Below are positions 11,993 through 23,122 of a DNA stretch of 64,000 bases, one piece after another (positions within the stretch are counted from its first letter, which is position 1; the number at the start of each line of letters is the position of its first letter). A program made the translations under genes and the position numbers. Origin of the DNA: Coniella vitis (lineage: Eukaryota > Ascomycota > Sordariomycetes > Diaporthales > Schizoparmaceae). The DNA lies in assembly GCA_011317545.1 (NCBI GenBank), contig WUJK01000005.1, forward strand, positions 1,736,001-1,800,000. The letters run 5' to 3'. The notes beneath the pieces were generated by a model. It had not been told where the DNA came from. It saw only the letters and a list, made by a program, of their open reading frames with translations, and did no database searches.

Positions 11993-12513
11993 GTTCTACC
12001 GCATACAGGGCTAGACCTTTCAGTGTTTGATGGTTGGCAAACACTGCTACACCACCATACCACCCTGGGTTGCTTTTCGATCGGGCTCATGAGAGAGAAT
12101 AATCCAGAGTCCCCAAGCCTCCTCTGTATAAATCTACAGTGAAAAGTGGTGTTGATAAGGCTGGATCATGGTAAGCCTCACTCCTTCGTGATATCCACCA
12201 CGAGAACCGGGGAGCGACTCGGCAAGGCGAAGCCTTCCCCATGACTTGGACATGATACCAACCATACCCATATCCCAGCTCTCGGTCCATGATTTCTATC
12301 ATACGGTTACACGCGGGCTGTTGCTTTCCAAAAAGCCACTGCATTCATATGTATCAGTCACGGCGAGGTGCAACTTTTCAGTGGTTGATTCTCCTCGCAT
12401 AACGTTCGACGCGGCCGCTCTTTTGTCGGCCACTCGCCCCAGCCCGCCTCATTCCCCTTACTTTGCGTCCGTTGGCTGTGTGCAAAGTCTTGGTTGCATG
12501 GCTATTTGCTTCG

Positions 12514-12528
12514 CCCCCCCCCCCCCCC
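12514..12528. repeat. poly-C tract (15 nt)
   Basis: A run of 15 C, immediately followed by A6, in intergenic DNA. Confidence 0.9.
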
Positions 12529-13329
12529 AAAAAATACAAAGGAACTTGGATCATTGGCGGCCTTGGGGGAAGGGGCGTGATTTCAGCACAATGTCCTTCC
12601 AACCATTTTCCGTCTGCGCTGGCAATCTTCCATGTTCAGGGCAATCTATCATTGCCTAGAGTCCTTCCAGAAAAGACGCACCGCGGACTCACAATAGCTT
12701 GACGGCTTTGTTCCTACGCATACATGGGGTCTATATTCGTTGCATGCATATGTACTGCTTACTCTGTACATCCGCATGAAGAACTGCTTTTTCCCTTTTT
12801 TCCCCCCTGCCCTTTTGTCTTTTTCACATGCATGTGTTACTCGCATACATAGTACATGAATTCCGCCGTTGATATCGGTCGGATCTCCCTGGAATGGTTG
12901 GCCAAGCCCGCGGGATGTGTCGGCCGAAAAAGGCATAATCGTACATACGCAATGGAACCGTATCGTGTTTCCCAAGTGGCTCATGTATCTGGATGCCTCT
13001 TTCCTTTTTTTTTTTTTGGTTCATGTATGGCGCAGAAGTACGCATTGCTTGCTTGCTTGACTGCCAGCACTGACCTGCGTCCGTCCGGTGCGCCTGGTTG
13101 CATCTTCGGATCGGGCTTTATGTGCAGTAGAGCTATAGTATTACAATATTACACGTCTTCTACATTCCCGCCATTTTTGACAAGAGGTGACACGCTAACA
13201 TGTGTCTCCTCGATCGGTAGTGGCCTGTTGTGAGTGTAACTGTGGGTGGTGGGCATGTAACCTTTCAAAGCCTTTCACCATGTCAATCAAAGATTTGGCC
13301 CGGGTACGCGTGAACATGAGAAGAAGAAA

Positions 13330-13341
13330 GGGGGGGGGGGG
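13330..13341. repeat. poly-G tract (12 nt)
   Basis: A run of 12 G within a purine-rich stretch (AAGAAAG repeats on both sides) in intergenic DNA. Confidence 0.9.
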
Positions 13342-13560
13342 AAAGAAAGAAAGAAGAAAAGAAAGGGAGAGGCTTTTTGTTAAGGGTATGATGATTGGAT
13401 TGTTTTCCTGAGGCGATTGGATGCTTGAGGATGGTACCAATAGAATGGAAACGACCCGGGAGTGCTTGGTACATACGTACTGATGCACAACTCGAACTGG
13501 TGCAAGTGTATTGCAACTTCTTGAATGGTGGTTCGGGTTATGCTTCTGGCCCATTCCTGA

Positions 13561-13944
13561 CTATCGTAATTGCTTCATGGCCTCATTGTCACTAAAGAGA
13601 AAGCAGGGTGTGATATGAACCATTGGAAAACCAACACAGCATCGCATGCCTGGGCGACTGGTCTGAAATGGCTTGAGTGGTTACACGAGGCTTCTCCCTG
13701 AGTCCATAAGGCATTCAGGATGATGGCACAACATATAAGAAACAAGGCCTGAGTTGAACTTACGTATGTTGTATCGGCCCAGGGAAACACAAAGAAAGGC
13801 TGAGGCGGTAGACCGTAGACGGGGCTCCAATAGAATTTCAAATCGGTTTATTTCCGTTTGATTTACCCCATCCTGCCATACATCTTGTCTTGGTTGTTCC
13901 CAGAAAAGGATCTGCTTATATCCAGAGTTCATATAGGCGAGCAT
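13561..13944 (-). other. unresolved coding-like segment
   Basis: On the minus strand an ATG at 13944 opens a frame (MLAYMNSGYKQILFWEQPRQ). Nearby, PVYGLPPQPFFVFPWADTTY in another frame ends exactly at a strong donor GTAAGT (about 13762). A pyrimidine-rich acceptor, TTCTCTTTAG, precedes a possible terminal exon encoding DNEAMKQLR and a stop at 13561. The phases do not join cleanly, so I cannot give a model. A small gene, a degenerate gene or coincidence are all possible. Confidence 0.15.
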
Positions 13945-14900
13945 CTTGGAGCAGTGGGGGTCAGCTGGCGTTCTTTGGGCGCACCATCATCTGGACACGG
14001 CCTTCAAACAGAAGGAGGCTCTTGAAAAACCGAGATAGTCCTGGAGTAGACTCCATGCATCTCGCATCAGACCGATGCCAGGGGATGGGCGAATGGTCAA
14101 TGTGAGGCGTTAGATGGTTCGCTCCCCGAAGCCGAGCGTGGAAGCCTTGAAGGATTTGAGATCAGCATGGTTCGTGGATCATCAAAGCAAGGAGTTAAAA
14201 CAAAGAAAACTGATCTGCACTCTTTGAAATGGCGTGGTATTTTTGTTCTGCCTTCTTTTTTCACGGCAAGTACATATGGGTATTGCACCGATTTCCGGGG
14301 TTGCGATAATGTTGGCATGGATCCGGAAGAAAGTCAGAATCAAGGAAAATTTAGCAGTCATACTTCAAGATAGCACCCAAGACCTGGCTCCATTACTGCA
14401 AGGTGCATAGACCATTCATCTTTGAACTATACGACGTATTTTCTCCTATTGACTTGCAAATACGTAGCCTTCATAACATCCATCGAGCAAAGTCTTCGAG
14501 GAAACATTCATACTCACACTGGCTCAGTCGAGTGCAGCGTACCTCAGACGAACTTGAGTGCAAGGAACTTTACTTTACACAGGTATAAGTCACAGTTATA
14601 TGTACCCGAAAAAGGATTGCCTGTTTTTGTTTGTATTCTTGGTGTGAACGGAGCGGTTTGTCCGTACCATCTTGTCCTTGGTGACTGCAAAGGACCTTTT
14701 TCTTGTATTTTTACAGCGGCATAACTTGGTACATGCCGAAGAAGGTTGAAGACTGCCGACGATTGGCATGTCAAACTAGAACGGCTGTAATGGCCTTTTT
14801 GTCCAGACGACGCAATGTTTTTCGCCTATGAAGAGGCACCACGCGGCGCCTTCACTATCCCGTGCGAGTCCTACCCGCGCGGCTCCTTTCTTTGCGCTTT

Positions 14901-16082
14901 TTACAAGAAAGGTGGCAGAGAAAAGGGGTAACCACCATTCTTGACGCGGAAGATGCTCAGCAGGAAGCTATAGAGCAGTAACATCACGCCGCCAGTGACG
15001 ATGACAGCAATAGACTGGGTCTTGGGGTTGGCGTAGCGGGGAATGCGGTCACCCAGGTAAATGACCGTCAGCGCAAGCGCACCGTCTGCAGCAGGGCGAT
15101 TAGTCAATGCTTCATCTTCACAAGAAATGGCCGAGATAAAGACTTACAGAGACCCGAAATCATTTGCGACTCGAGGCCGAACTGGTTCTGGAAACCTCCA
15201 GCAATGTACGAAATGTGGCCGCGACCGTCCTGGCCCACGTAAGGGGTGTTGCGAATACTATTGAACATGGCACCGCCACTGTGGTAGAGGATATAGGTCA
15301 TGCAGCAAACCATAATCACCTTGCGGTGGAATAGGTACGTGTTGATGAAATCCCACAACGTGTAGGTCAAGGTTGCGGCAAAGGTAGCCAGGACCACAGC
15401 GATGATGGCGGATAGGTAATCGGTAGGTCTCTGAAAGTCGGGGTGGGCACGGCCAGGAGTGTGACGGACAATCCAATCGCGGACGGATTCGGCAGAAGGC
15501 TTCCTATTGATTTGGTCAGAGAAGCGATGACTTGTTAAGGGACTTGGGGGGGGGGGGGTTGCGAACCCAGAGTTGAAGTCGAAACGCAGAGGATCGAACT
15601 CGGTCACGGCGAACTCGCCGACAGTAGGCTGGAAGAAGAGCAGAACAGGAGCGGTTTGCAAGCCGAGCTGTAGAGGGTATCTGAGTTAGAAAGCGCCATG
15701 CCACCAATTCTGGGCCAATCAACTGTGGGTTGGCACATACCGACATGAAAGTGTCGCGACCGTCGTTGAAGTCCAAGGTACCAAAGATGATCTTGGATTC
15801 GCCGGTCTTGTCGCCCTTGGTCCAGGAAGTACTGAGCAGGTCCCACTCAGGGCCGAACTCACGGCACATCTGACAGCCAAATCGCGGGTCGTTGGCAGTC
15901 AGCAGGACGGCAAAGGAGTAGTCGCGAGGCAGGGCCGTGACTTCTTTGTAGGCAGCATCGTCGAACTTGATAGGCGAAGAGGCCAGGGCCTTGGTGTGGT
16001 ACTTGGTGAATGTCTTGCTGACCTCGCTGGCCAGCGAGCCTGCAAAGAGCAGGGCAACAGGAAGGACCGACGACCAATGCAT
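14901..16082 (-). CDS. OST3: oligosaccharyltransferase gamma subunit OST3/OST6
   Basis: Four exons: 15741..16082, 15567..15667, 15148..15503 and 14901..15085, giving 327 residues. OST3/OST6 is the thioredoxin-fold subunit of the ER oligosaccharyltransferase that holds acceptor cysteines in mixed disulfides to aid N-glycosylation. A signal peptide (MHWSSVLPVALLFAGSLA) is followed by the lumenal thioredoxin-like domain with the redox motif CQMC (FGCQMCREFGPEW) and LGLQTAPVLLFFQP. Four membrane segments follow, starting at about DYLSAIIAVVLATFAATLTY and ending with VIVTGGVMLLLYSFLLSIF. The start chosen is the ATG directly before the signal peptide, although an in-frame upstream ATG exists at 16163. 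Intron 2 (15504..15566) is 63 nt, stop-free and contains a 13-nt poly-C run on the coding strand. It shares its upstream region with the divergent coiled-coil gene. Confidence 0.93.
15546..15558. repeat. poly-G tract (13 nt) inside OST3 intron 2
   Basis: Thirteen G on the plus strand, read as poly-C close to the donor of the second OST3 intron. Confidence 0.9.
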
Positions 16083-16746
16083 TGTAAAGTGCACAAGGGA
16101 CGGAGGGACTGGCAGAGGAACAAAGACAGAAAGAGCAGAGAAGTCTGGGCCAATGTGCACCAAGAGGCTTCTCAGTTACCAGTGCCCAGCAGCAGGAATG
16201 ACGGCGGCAGAGGCAGTGGTGGTGAAGGGTGGCGGCAGTGGTGACAATAACGAGAAGCTGTCTCGAAGTTGCTCGTTGTGGCAGCAAGTTAGACGGCCTT
16301 CCATAGCACCAACAGCTGGCCTCAAGCAGATCAAGCCAAATGTCTGGAGCTCGCTGGGCCACGCACGCCAAGACGTCGGTAGCGGGCCCTAGCCAGGGGT
16401 CTGACCCCTGTCACATCCTCAACGACATGGCATTCACAGGCGGGGCTTGCGCTAACTGTTTGTGGAAGTATGTTGATGTGGGCCCGAGCGCCTTCCACCA
16501 CAAACACCGTTCGAGCTCTTTGTCTCGCGCAAGCGCATCATCGCCCGCACACATGCATTTCCTTCATCGACCCGCCCTCCAACAAACTTCAACTAGCCAC
16601 CGTCACTCTCCACACCACAACCGATACTGTTGGACCCTATAGTCTCTCATTCCGTCGATTACTTGCGCTTCCCCTTTCAATCCAGAAGTCATCACATGGC
16701 CGTCCGGTCGGGGACACAGCGTCGCATCGCAACAGATCATGTAAAC
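16083..16746. promoter_or_regulatory. divergent promoter region between OST3 and the coiled-coil gene
   Basis: A 664-bp spacer between divergent start codons. It is pyrimidine-rich near 16560-16680 on the plus strand, as is common near fungal transcription starts. No other gene is seen. Confidence 0.5.
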
Positions 16747-18909
16747 ATGGCCCAAGACCAGGTACGTCACCACACCGCTTGGCCATACCGCTCGCTCCTC
16801 TAGCATGCTGATACAATCTCATACATGTGTAGAGAATCCAAAACATCCATAGCCTGGATATGGGATATCAGAGCGCCCTCCATCACGCAGATATTGTGTA
16901 CAAAGACGAAGAGGCACGGCGCCTGAAGTTGCGTGTTGTGATCCTCCGAGACGAGGCTGCCGTACTTCAAGACCAACTTGCACACAAATCTGCCGACGTG
17001 ATCAGGATATCGCAGCAGTACGATGAGTTGCGTGTGGAACTTGACCGGCTGAACCAGACATGTCTTGCTCAAGAAGCGCAATTGCGGTCGCAGACCCGAC
17101 AGCAATCAGAGCTCAAGGTGCGATCAAGCCGCCCATATGCATTGTTTTCTGTGGTGCATGTGTGGATAGTGGCGCTGATTTCTCGTGTAGGCCGAATTGC
17201 TTTCTGCAAGTAGCTTGTCCGAGGATTCCGCAAAAGTCCTGACAGAGAAACTGGCCCTCTCGCGCGAATTGGCAATCCTCAAGCCCGAACTCGAGCATCT
17301 GCGCTCACAGTTGACCCACCAAAAAGATATTCTGACTCAGAAACTCGCCCTTGAGCGCCAGCTGAGCAATCTGGAAGTCGAATTCGCCAATGCAAAGCGC
17401 ATCGCTCAAACGGCCTTACAGACCCGCGACACTCGATCCACGGAACTTGAGGAAGAGCTGCAGTTACTCGTTTCAGATCTCGAACGAGAACTAAAAGCGG
17501 CGGACCGAGCCGTTGACAAGGCAAAGAACGCCAAGAACAAGGCACAGAGCGGAACAGAGCAAAAATTGCGACAGCAAATTACTGAGTTGGAAAAGAGATT
17601 GGCGGCCGAGCAGAAAGCTTCCGAACAATTCGTAAAGACGCAAAAGAAGGCCCAGAACGAGTCCGAGAAAGAATTACGACAACAAATCAAAGATCTGGAG
17701 AAGAAGCTGGTCGAGGCACAGCGCGCGGCACCCAACTCAAAACGTTCACAAGCCAGCAATGATGGAGCAGAACAGTCAGAACTACAGGAAAAGCTGGAGC
17801 AGCTCGAACAAAACTTAGCAACAGAACGACGTGAGGCTGAGAGAGCACAGAAGACCAATGAAAAAGAAGCCGCTGCTGCGCAAGATCATATCGAAATGCT
17901 AACGCAACGCCTGGAAGAGTTCAAGAGCAAGTTGCGCGAGACGCGGGCTGAACTCAAGGAACTGCGTGCTGGGATAACTCAGGCTCGTACCACAACCACA
18001 ACCGTACCCATCAGGAGCGCCGAGGAACCAACGAAACATTTGAGCAAAGCCAAGGGCGCTGGCAAGCGTCGGGCCAACGAAGTCACTGTGGATGAGATGA
18101 TGTTGGATTCCCCTGGCCATGAAGAAGGCAAGACAAAACGTGGAGCGCAAATTAAGAAGAAGAGGGCGGCATACGATATCACCACGGTTGGCGAGAAATC
18201 GACATTCTCCATTACGCCTTTCCTCGAAAAGTCAAACACGATTTCCCTGGGCGAGACGATTGAAGAAGTCGAAGAACCATCGGTTCTTGACGGAAAAGGC
18301 AATGCTGCGGTCCCGATTGTAGAGCCGGAGGCCGAAGAAGAAGCAGAGATTCCCATCCCAGACAAGCAGCCGACGCGGTCGGTGGCGAAGGCTCTCAAAG
18401 CAACCAAGACCAAACCCGCTGCTGCAAAACAGGAAAAAGCCCGCGGTAAGCTAAAGGCTCAGGCCTTGACAGAAATCTCGCCTAACATCGCTATTGCAGC
18501 CAATGCTGCGCCCTTAGATGACGAAATCGTTGAAGCACCGCAGAAACCCATCCAGCAAAATGGTGCCTCGACCGAAGCATTCGCTAGTACGGAGCCCCCA
18601 TCAGCTGCCACTCAATCCGCGGAGACGACAAGTGCGGGCGTAAACGTGCCAGAACCCAGAAAGAAGAAGCGTAAAATACTCGGCGCTGGCAACAAGGGAA
18701 CGATTTTCGACAATGACGAAGATGCAGACGAATTCAGCACGGGTATAGGCAAGGTCGCATCAGCCGCTACGAAACGAAAGCCTGTAGCTATCAAAGGGGC
18801 AGGAAGGCAAGGTCCGGTGACTGCGGTGTCCCGCGGTGTGTTCCCGCGGAAGTCGTTTTCGCCTCTGAAGAAGCATCGACGTGGTGTTGGGGCCAGCTTC
18901 TTGGTTTGA
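16747..18909 (+). CDS. nuclear-type coiled-coil protein of unknown function
   Basis: Three exons, 16747..16761, 16833..17117 and 17191..18909, joined in phase 0, encode 672 residues. An in-frame ATG at 16696 would add 17 residues, but 16747 has the better context (A at -3). Residues about 20-250 are a long heptad-type coiled coil rich in Leu/Glu/Lys/Gln (LRDEAAVLQDQLAHK, LEHLRSQLTHQKD, ELEEELQLLVSDLEREL). The second half is charged and low in complexity, with basic patches typical of nuclear localisation (PRKKKRKILG, KTKRGAQIKKKRA). The C-terminus GTIFDNDEDADEF then FSPLKKHRRGVGASFLV looks conserved: an SPLKK phosphosite-like motif followed by a hydrophobic GASFLV end. The architecture suggests a chromatin, kinetochore or spindle-associated structural protein, but that is inference and I do not recognise the family with confidence. 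Confidence 0.75.
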
Positions 18910-19699
18910 TCGAGTTCGCACGGGGAGCTGGACATTACCGGAGAAGCTTCCAACCTGTATTGCAACGAACCGCTATGGTAGGTCATGACGAACGGGAATT
19001 TGACATTTTGCATTGATCGCATTATTCAGGCGTCAGTCGTGTTCGGAAGGGGTTCTTTGATTTAGCAAGTACAATTGCATGTTTTTGGGCTGGGATAAGA
19101 GGTATGGGACCTTTTGAAGCGACAGGGCTCGATGGGTATGGCTGGATACAGGCATTGATGATGTTATTTGTACTAAAAGCTCTGTGAATGATTGTCAGAA
19201 ATCAATCCTGAGGAACCAAGATTTGGTTATTCTGGCTCACATACTCCATTTTGTTCGTGTGTGTTGTATATGACTATTCCACAATGTACTTTATGGTTCC
19301 GCTGTCATGGCACCAGTATGGGGGATGGTATCCTATTCGTTCAATAAGAGTAGAGCAGTATTTTCGAGCAAGCTCTATCGATAGTTTTCACAAAACCGGG
19401 CGTTGCAAACATAAATACTTGATATGGGACAAGTCGTTGAGTTTGGTCTTTTACGTGGGGTTTTGGGTTATGGGCGGTGGTGTCAATGGCAATTGTTAAG
19501 TGGTGCAGGCTCAGCCTCTCATCTAACACCCAAGATTTTTTTTGGGGCCAAGTTCTACTTTTTCCAGCACACAATGACCTCTTTTATCCTCGGAAACTCA
19601 ACCGACACGTCCGACCACAGGCTTTGTTTCCAGTCGATCCTCGCTCAAAAACTGGCCGTGTAATGTGAAGCGGATCAACAGGTCGACCGTGCAGGACTC
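18910..19699. other. intergenic region, 3' UTR of the coiled-coil gene and MRM2 promoter
   Basis: About 790 bp between two tandem plus-strand genes. No additional gene is visible. Confidence 0.5.
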
Positions 19700-21287
19700 A
19701 TGAAGCAGGCTTTCTTCACGACCGCCATCGGCGGCGCTGGTGGCGCAAGCCGTAGAGTGCTCAGCAGTGAGATGCTCTCAACGCGCGCTTGGGGACGCCT
19801 CACGTTCGCCACGACTTGCACCCCGGCCCCAGCCTCAACAAGCAGTAGTAGCAACAGGAACATCGCCAAAAACAACCTCGAGATCACTACTACTACCACT
19901 ACGGCGCCGTCGAGAAGCTGGACATGTCCACAGTGCAGCGGCAGCGGCAGCACCTACAAACTGCTTCCCCGCACGTCCATCCGCGCAGCGTCCTCGGCGT
20001 CAAACGCACAATGGAAGGCGCGTCAAACCGGCGACAAGTACGTCAAAGCGGCCAAAGTCTCGGGGTTGAAAAGTCGTGCTGCGTTTAAGCTGCTTGAGGT
20101 TGGTGCTTTGTGCTTCCTTCTCGTTCATGTTTTTGAGGGCGGCTTCTTCTTTTTCTTCAGTTGTTATTATCCATCTACTCGGCATCACCAGAGGACATAA
20201 ATCGTTTCTTTTCACTTCTTCCGCTCTTGTTTTGACCACTGCAAAAAGCTGACCATTCTCTTAGATGGACCTGACCCACAAGCTCTTCCGACGCAACCAA
20301 ACAGTCGTCGACCTAGGCTACGCTCCCGGGTCCTGGTCCCAGGTAGCGATCGACCGTGTAGGCCCCGACGGCGTCGTCGTCGGGATCGACCTCATCCCCG
20401 CGCAGCCGCCGCGCGGCGTGACGAGTATCCAGGGCAATTTCCTCAGTCCGCAGGTGCGTCGGCTGCTCAAGGACGTGCTGGTGGAGCAGGTGCGGCGCAA
20501 GACGAAGGAAAGGGCGCTCAAGAGGGAGACCGAGGCCCAGAAGAGGCTGGTGGCATTGAAAGAAGGAAACGCGGCGGCGGCAGCAGCAGCAGCAAACTCG
20601 GAGCTTTTTTCGGACAGGCCGAGTTATATTGATCGGGAAAAGCAGGCTAGTCATGATATCGAGCAGGCTGAGGCTGAGGCGGACGAGCAGGGACGGTTGG
20701 TGAATGTGAGTTTTGTTCTTGGCTTCTCTGAGAGATCACCTCGTCCCGGCCCCAAATAACTGCGAGAAGAACACTTCAAGGGGACTGACGATGAACATGA
20801 ATATATCTAGGTGGTATTAAGCGACATGTGCGACCCCTGGCCACAAGAAAGCGGCTTCCGGAGCAACACGCTGAGTAGACCTTATAGGCTCATGAACACG
20901 AGTGGGATCGCATTGCGCGACCACATTTTGAGCCTGGTCAGTCCCGAGCCCTCTTCCTCGAGCACCCACCAACCCTTCCTCCTTCCCCGGGGTCTCTCCC
21001 CGTCATTATTGTACCTTCCAAGAGGCTCCGTACTCCCCGAGTCTTGTCTGACGTCGTTATTTCTTGCATAAATCACTGACGGCACATGCACCACTGCCAA
21101 CCAGGACCTCTGCCACGCTGCACTGCAATTCGCCTCCGAGAACCTCCGACCAGGCGGCCACTTTGTGTGCAAGTTTTATCAAGGTGCTGAAGACAGTCAG
21201 TTCTACAAAAAGCTCCAAAAGATGTTTCAGAGCGTCAAACGCGAGAAGCCTGAGTCATCACGCTCGGTAAGAAAAGAACATACATGA

Positions 21288-21345
<58 letters not shown>

Positions 21346-21585
21346 GTTTTGTATCATTCTCATTCTCCTCCCCTTGTCTCATGCACAAAACACAGTCTTC
21401 ATATCTCACAAGCATCTTTTGTCTTTTGTGCGGCCAGGAGTACACTCAAAACACTTCTGTTGGTGCCCATAGGATCAGAGGTGAATTTTCCGTTGGCTAA
21501 CATTGCTGTGAATCCGCAGGGTTCCAAAGAGGCGTTCTTTGTTGCGTTGCACAGGAAAGGCGATGTCAATCTTGCTGATATTTAG
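19700..21585 (+). CDS. MRM2: mitochondrial 21S rRNA 2'-O-methyltransferase Mrm2 (FtsJ/RrmJ family)
   Basis: Five exons, 19700..20098, 20265..20705, 20811..20936, 21105..21266 and 21520..21585, all in phase 0, encode 397 residues. Mrm2 methylates the ribose of a universally conserved uridine in the A-loop of mitochondrial large-subunit rRNA using SAM. The first 110 residues are Ser/Thr/Arg-rich with few acids, consistent with a mitochondrial presequence. Catalytic K-D-K-E residues are visible: K in SRAAFKLLE, D in VVLSDMCDPW, K in HFVCKFYQG and E in GSKEAFFVA. The SAM-binding motif is VVDLGYAPGSWSQVA, followed by VVVGIDL. Between the third strand and the catalytic D is a fungal-type insertion of about 80 charged residues with an (A)8 run. 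Intron 4 contains a long CT microsatellite. Confidence 0.93.
21292..21345. repeat. (CT)n microsatellite in MRM2 intron 4
   Basis: About 54 nt of nearly pure CT dinucleotides with one TTT interruption, within the last intron of MRM2. Confidence 0.95.
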
Positions 21586-22113
21586 GGACGATCGTTTTGA
21601 TGAGATGCCAGGGTGGCGGGGCTGTGGTACGCAACGGAGACGTTCAGTACTAAAACACACGAAATAAGGCACAAATGCCATCAATTTAAGCCATGAACAT
21701 GAAATGTCTCGGATGTGACAGCCTGGCGTGCAAAAGCAGGAGCCTTTGAATATGATATACCAATTTATGAGGATGATTTGCATCATGTCACGGGCAACAT
21801 TCATGAACGAGGATATCGAGCAGTCATGCGGGAACAACTTATTAGAAGGGCCAAAAAAGGGCAGAAATCATAAAATTGGTCATCAAAAACAAGTTTATGG
21901 GCGAAATGGAGCCTCAATTCAGTTAGAGTAGCTTTTTCGGTATAACCATTCCACGCCGCGCCACCACAACGCCCTCGTGAATGCATCAGAGTGACCAAAA
22001 CCGTGACAAGAGTGGTTGGCGGACGAACCATTCCAGGCGAGCCAACCAGACACGGACCACCGGGTCCATGACCACCGATTCCCAGAGACTTTTCAAGACA
22101 AAAATCAAGGCGC
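21586..22113. other. convergent intergenic region between MRM2 and RPL18
   Basis: About 530 bp holding the two 3' UTRs. No other gene is seen. Confidence 0.5.
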
Positions 22114-23122
22114 TTAGACCTTGAAACCGCGAGAGCGTCTGCGACCACGGGCACGCTCGAACTTGCGGCCCTTGGACAGAACGTGGGGCTTCTGTAGAAT
22201 TTGTTAGCCATCTCCTCTACACGTGGACGTGTTTGTTCCTTCCTCTCTGATTTCTTTCCAGAGAACCTGCTGAATCGTACCTTGTGCTTGTGGGGACCGA
22301 AGCCGAAGTGCTTGACGGCCTCACGGGCGTTCTTGGGTCCGCGCAGGAGGAGAGTGTTGGCACCAGTGGGCTTCTCGAGAGCGAGCTGGTCAAGGGTCTG
22401 GGCGGAGCCACCAGCAGCCAGGATGCGGGCGCGGGCGGTGGCGGTGAAGCGCAGAGCAGCGACGTTCACCTTGGGAACCTGGAGCAGACGGTTATCGTCG
22501 GTGACGGTTCCGACAATGACAACGGTGCGCTTGTCATCCTTGGAGATGTTGCTGTTGATGCGGGACAGCGAGACGGGAGGGCGGTTGATGCGGGACATGA
22601 ACAGGCGGCGCAGGACAACCTTGTTGAAGGCAGAGTCGGTGCGGCCTAAGAGAAAGCAGCGATAGGTTAGAGCCAGATTCCCCGCTGCTGAAGCGTCTTT
22701 TTGGCACAGTGATTTAGGGAAAAGAACAAGAAACTTACGGGCCAGGAAGCGGTAGAGCTTCACCAAGAGCTTCAGGTAAGCATTGTCGCTCTTGGGCGCC
22801 TTGCGGTGAGTGCTGCGCACGTGGTGGCGGTCGAGATCGATACCTGCAAATTGACAAGAGTTTCCCCGTCAGCCTTTTTGCTTTGTGTATGCTCTGAAAG
22901 GATAATTGACAGCACTGGAGATGGGCAGGCGGAGACAATTTTTCGATTGTCTGAGCCGCCCATCTCTCGTTCCAGCTTTCACGGCTTGCGAACCCTCGCG
23001 GTGGAGGTGCAGAGCCGGAGAAAAAGCTGGCAGCGTCCCATGATCGCAGACAAAAGTTCCAAGAAACAATCGTCCACTTGCATACAAAGGCCGAATTGAG
23101 AAAAGAACCCTCACGTACCCAT
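22114..23122 (-). CDS. RPL18: 60S ribosomal protein L18 (eL18)
   Basis: Four exons: 23119..23122, 22739..22843, 22281..22645 and 22114..22191, giving 183 residues, the normal eL18 length. The first coding exon is only 4 nt (ATGG) followed by donor GTACGT; splicing to GTATCGAT rebuilds the conserved N-terminus MGIDLDRHHVRSTHRKAPKS. The core matches eL18: YLKLLVKLYRFLARRTDSAF, NRPPVSLSRI, TVVIVGTVTDD, ALRFTATARARILAAGG, ALEKPTGANTLLLRG and HFGFGPHKHK. The basic end is KFERARGRRRSRGFKV. A tiny first exon with an early intron is common in fungal ribosomal protein genes. It is a structural component of the cytosolic large subunit. Confidence 0.97.

Larger units (their letters stand above)
10434..14900. 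other. long gene-poor spacer with coding-like scraps
   Basis: About 4.5 kb without a gene I can support. It holds a CA-rich stretch (about 10905-10945), a 15-nt poly-C run, a 12-nt poly-G run and TACATAGTAC motifs (about 12844). Two places, 11106-11992 (+) and 13561-13944 (-), look partly coding and are listed separately as doubtful. Confidence 0.4.
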
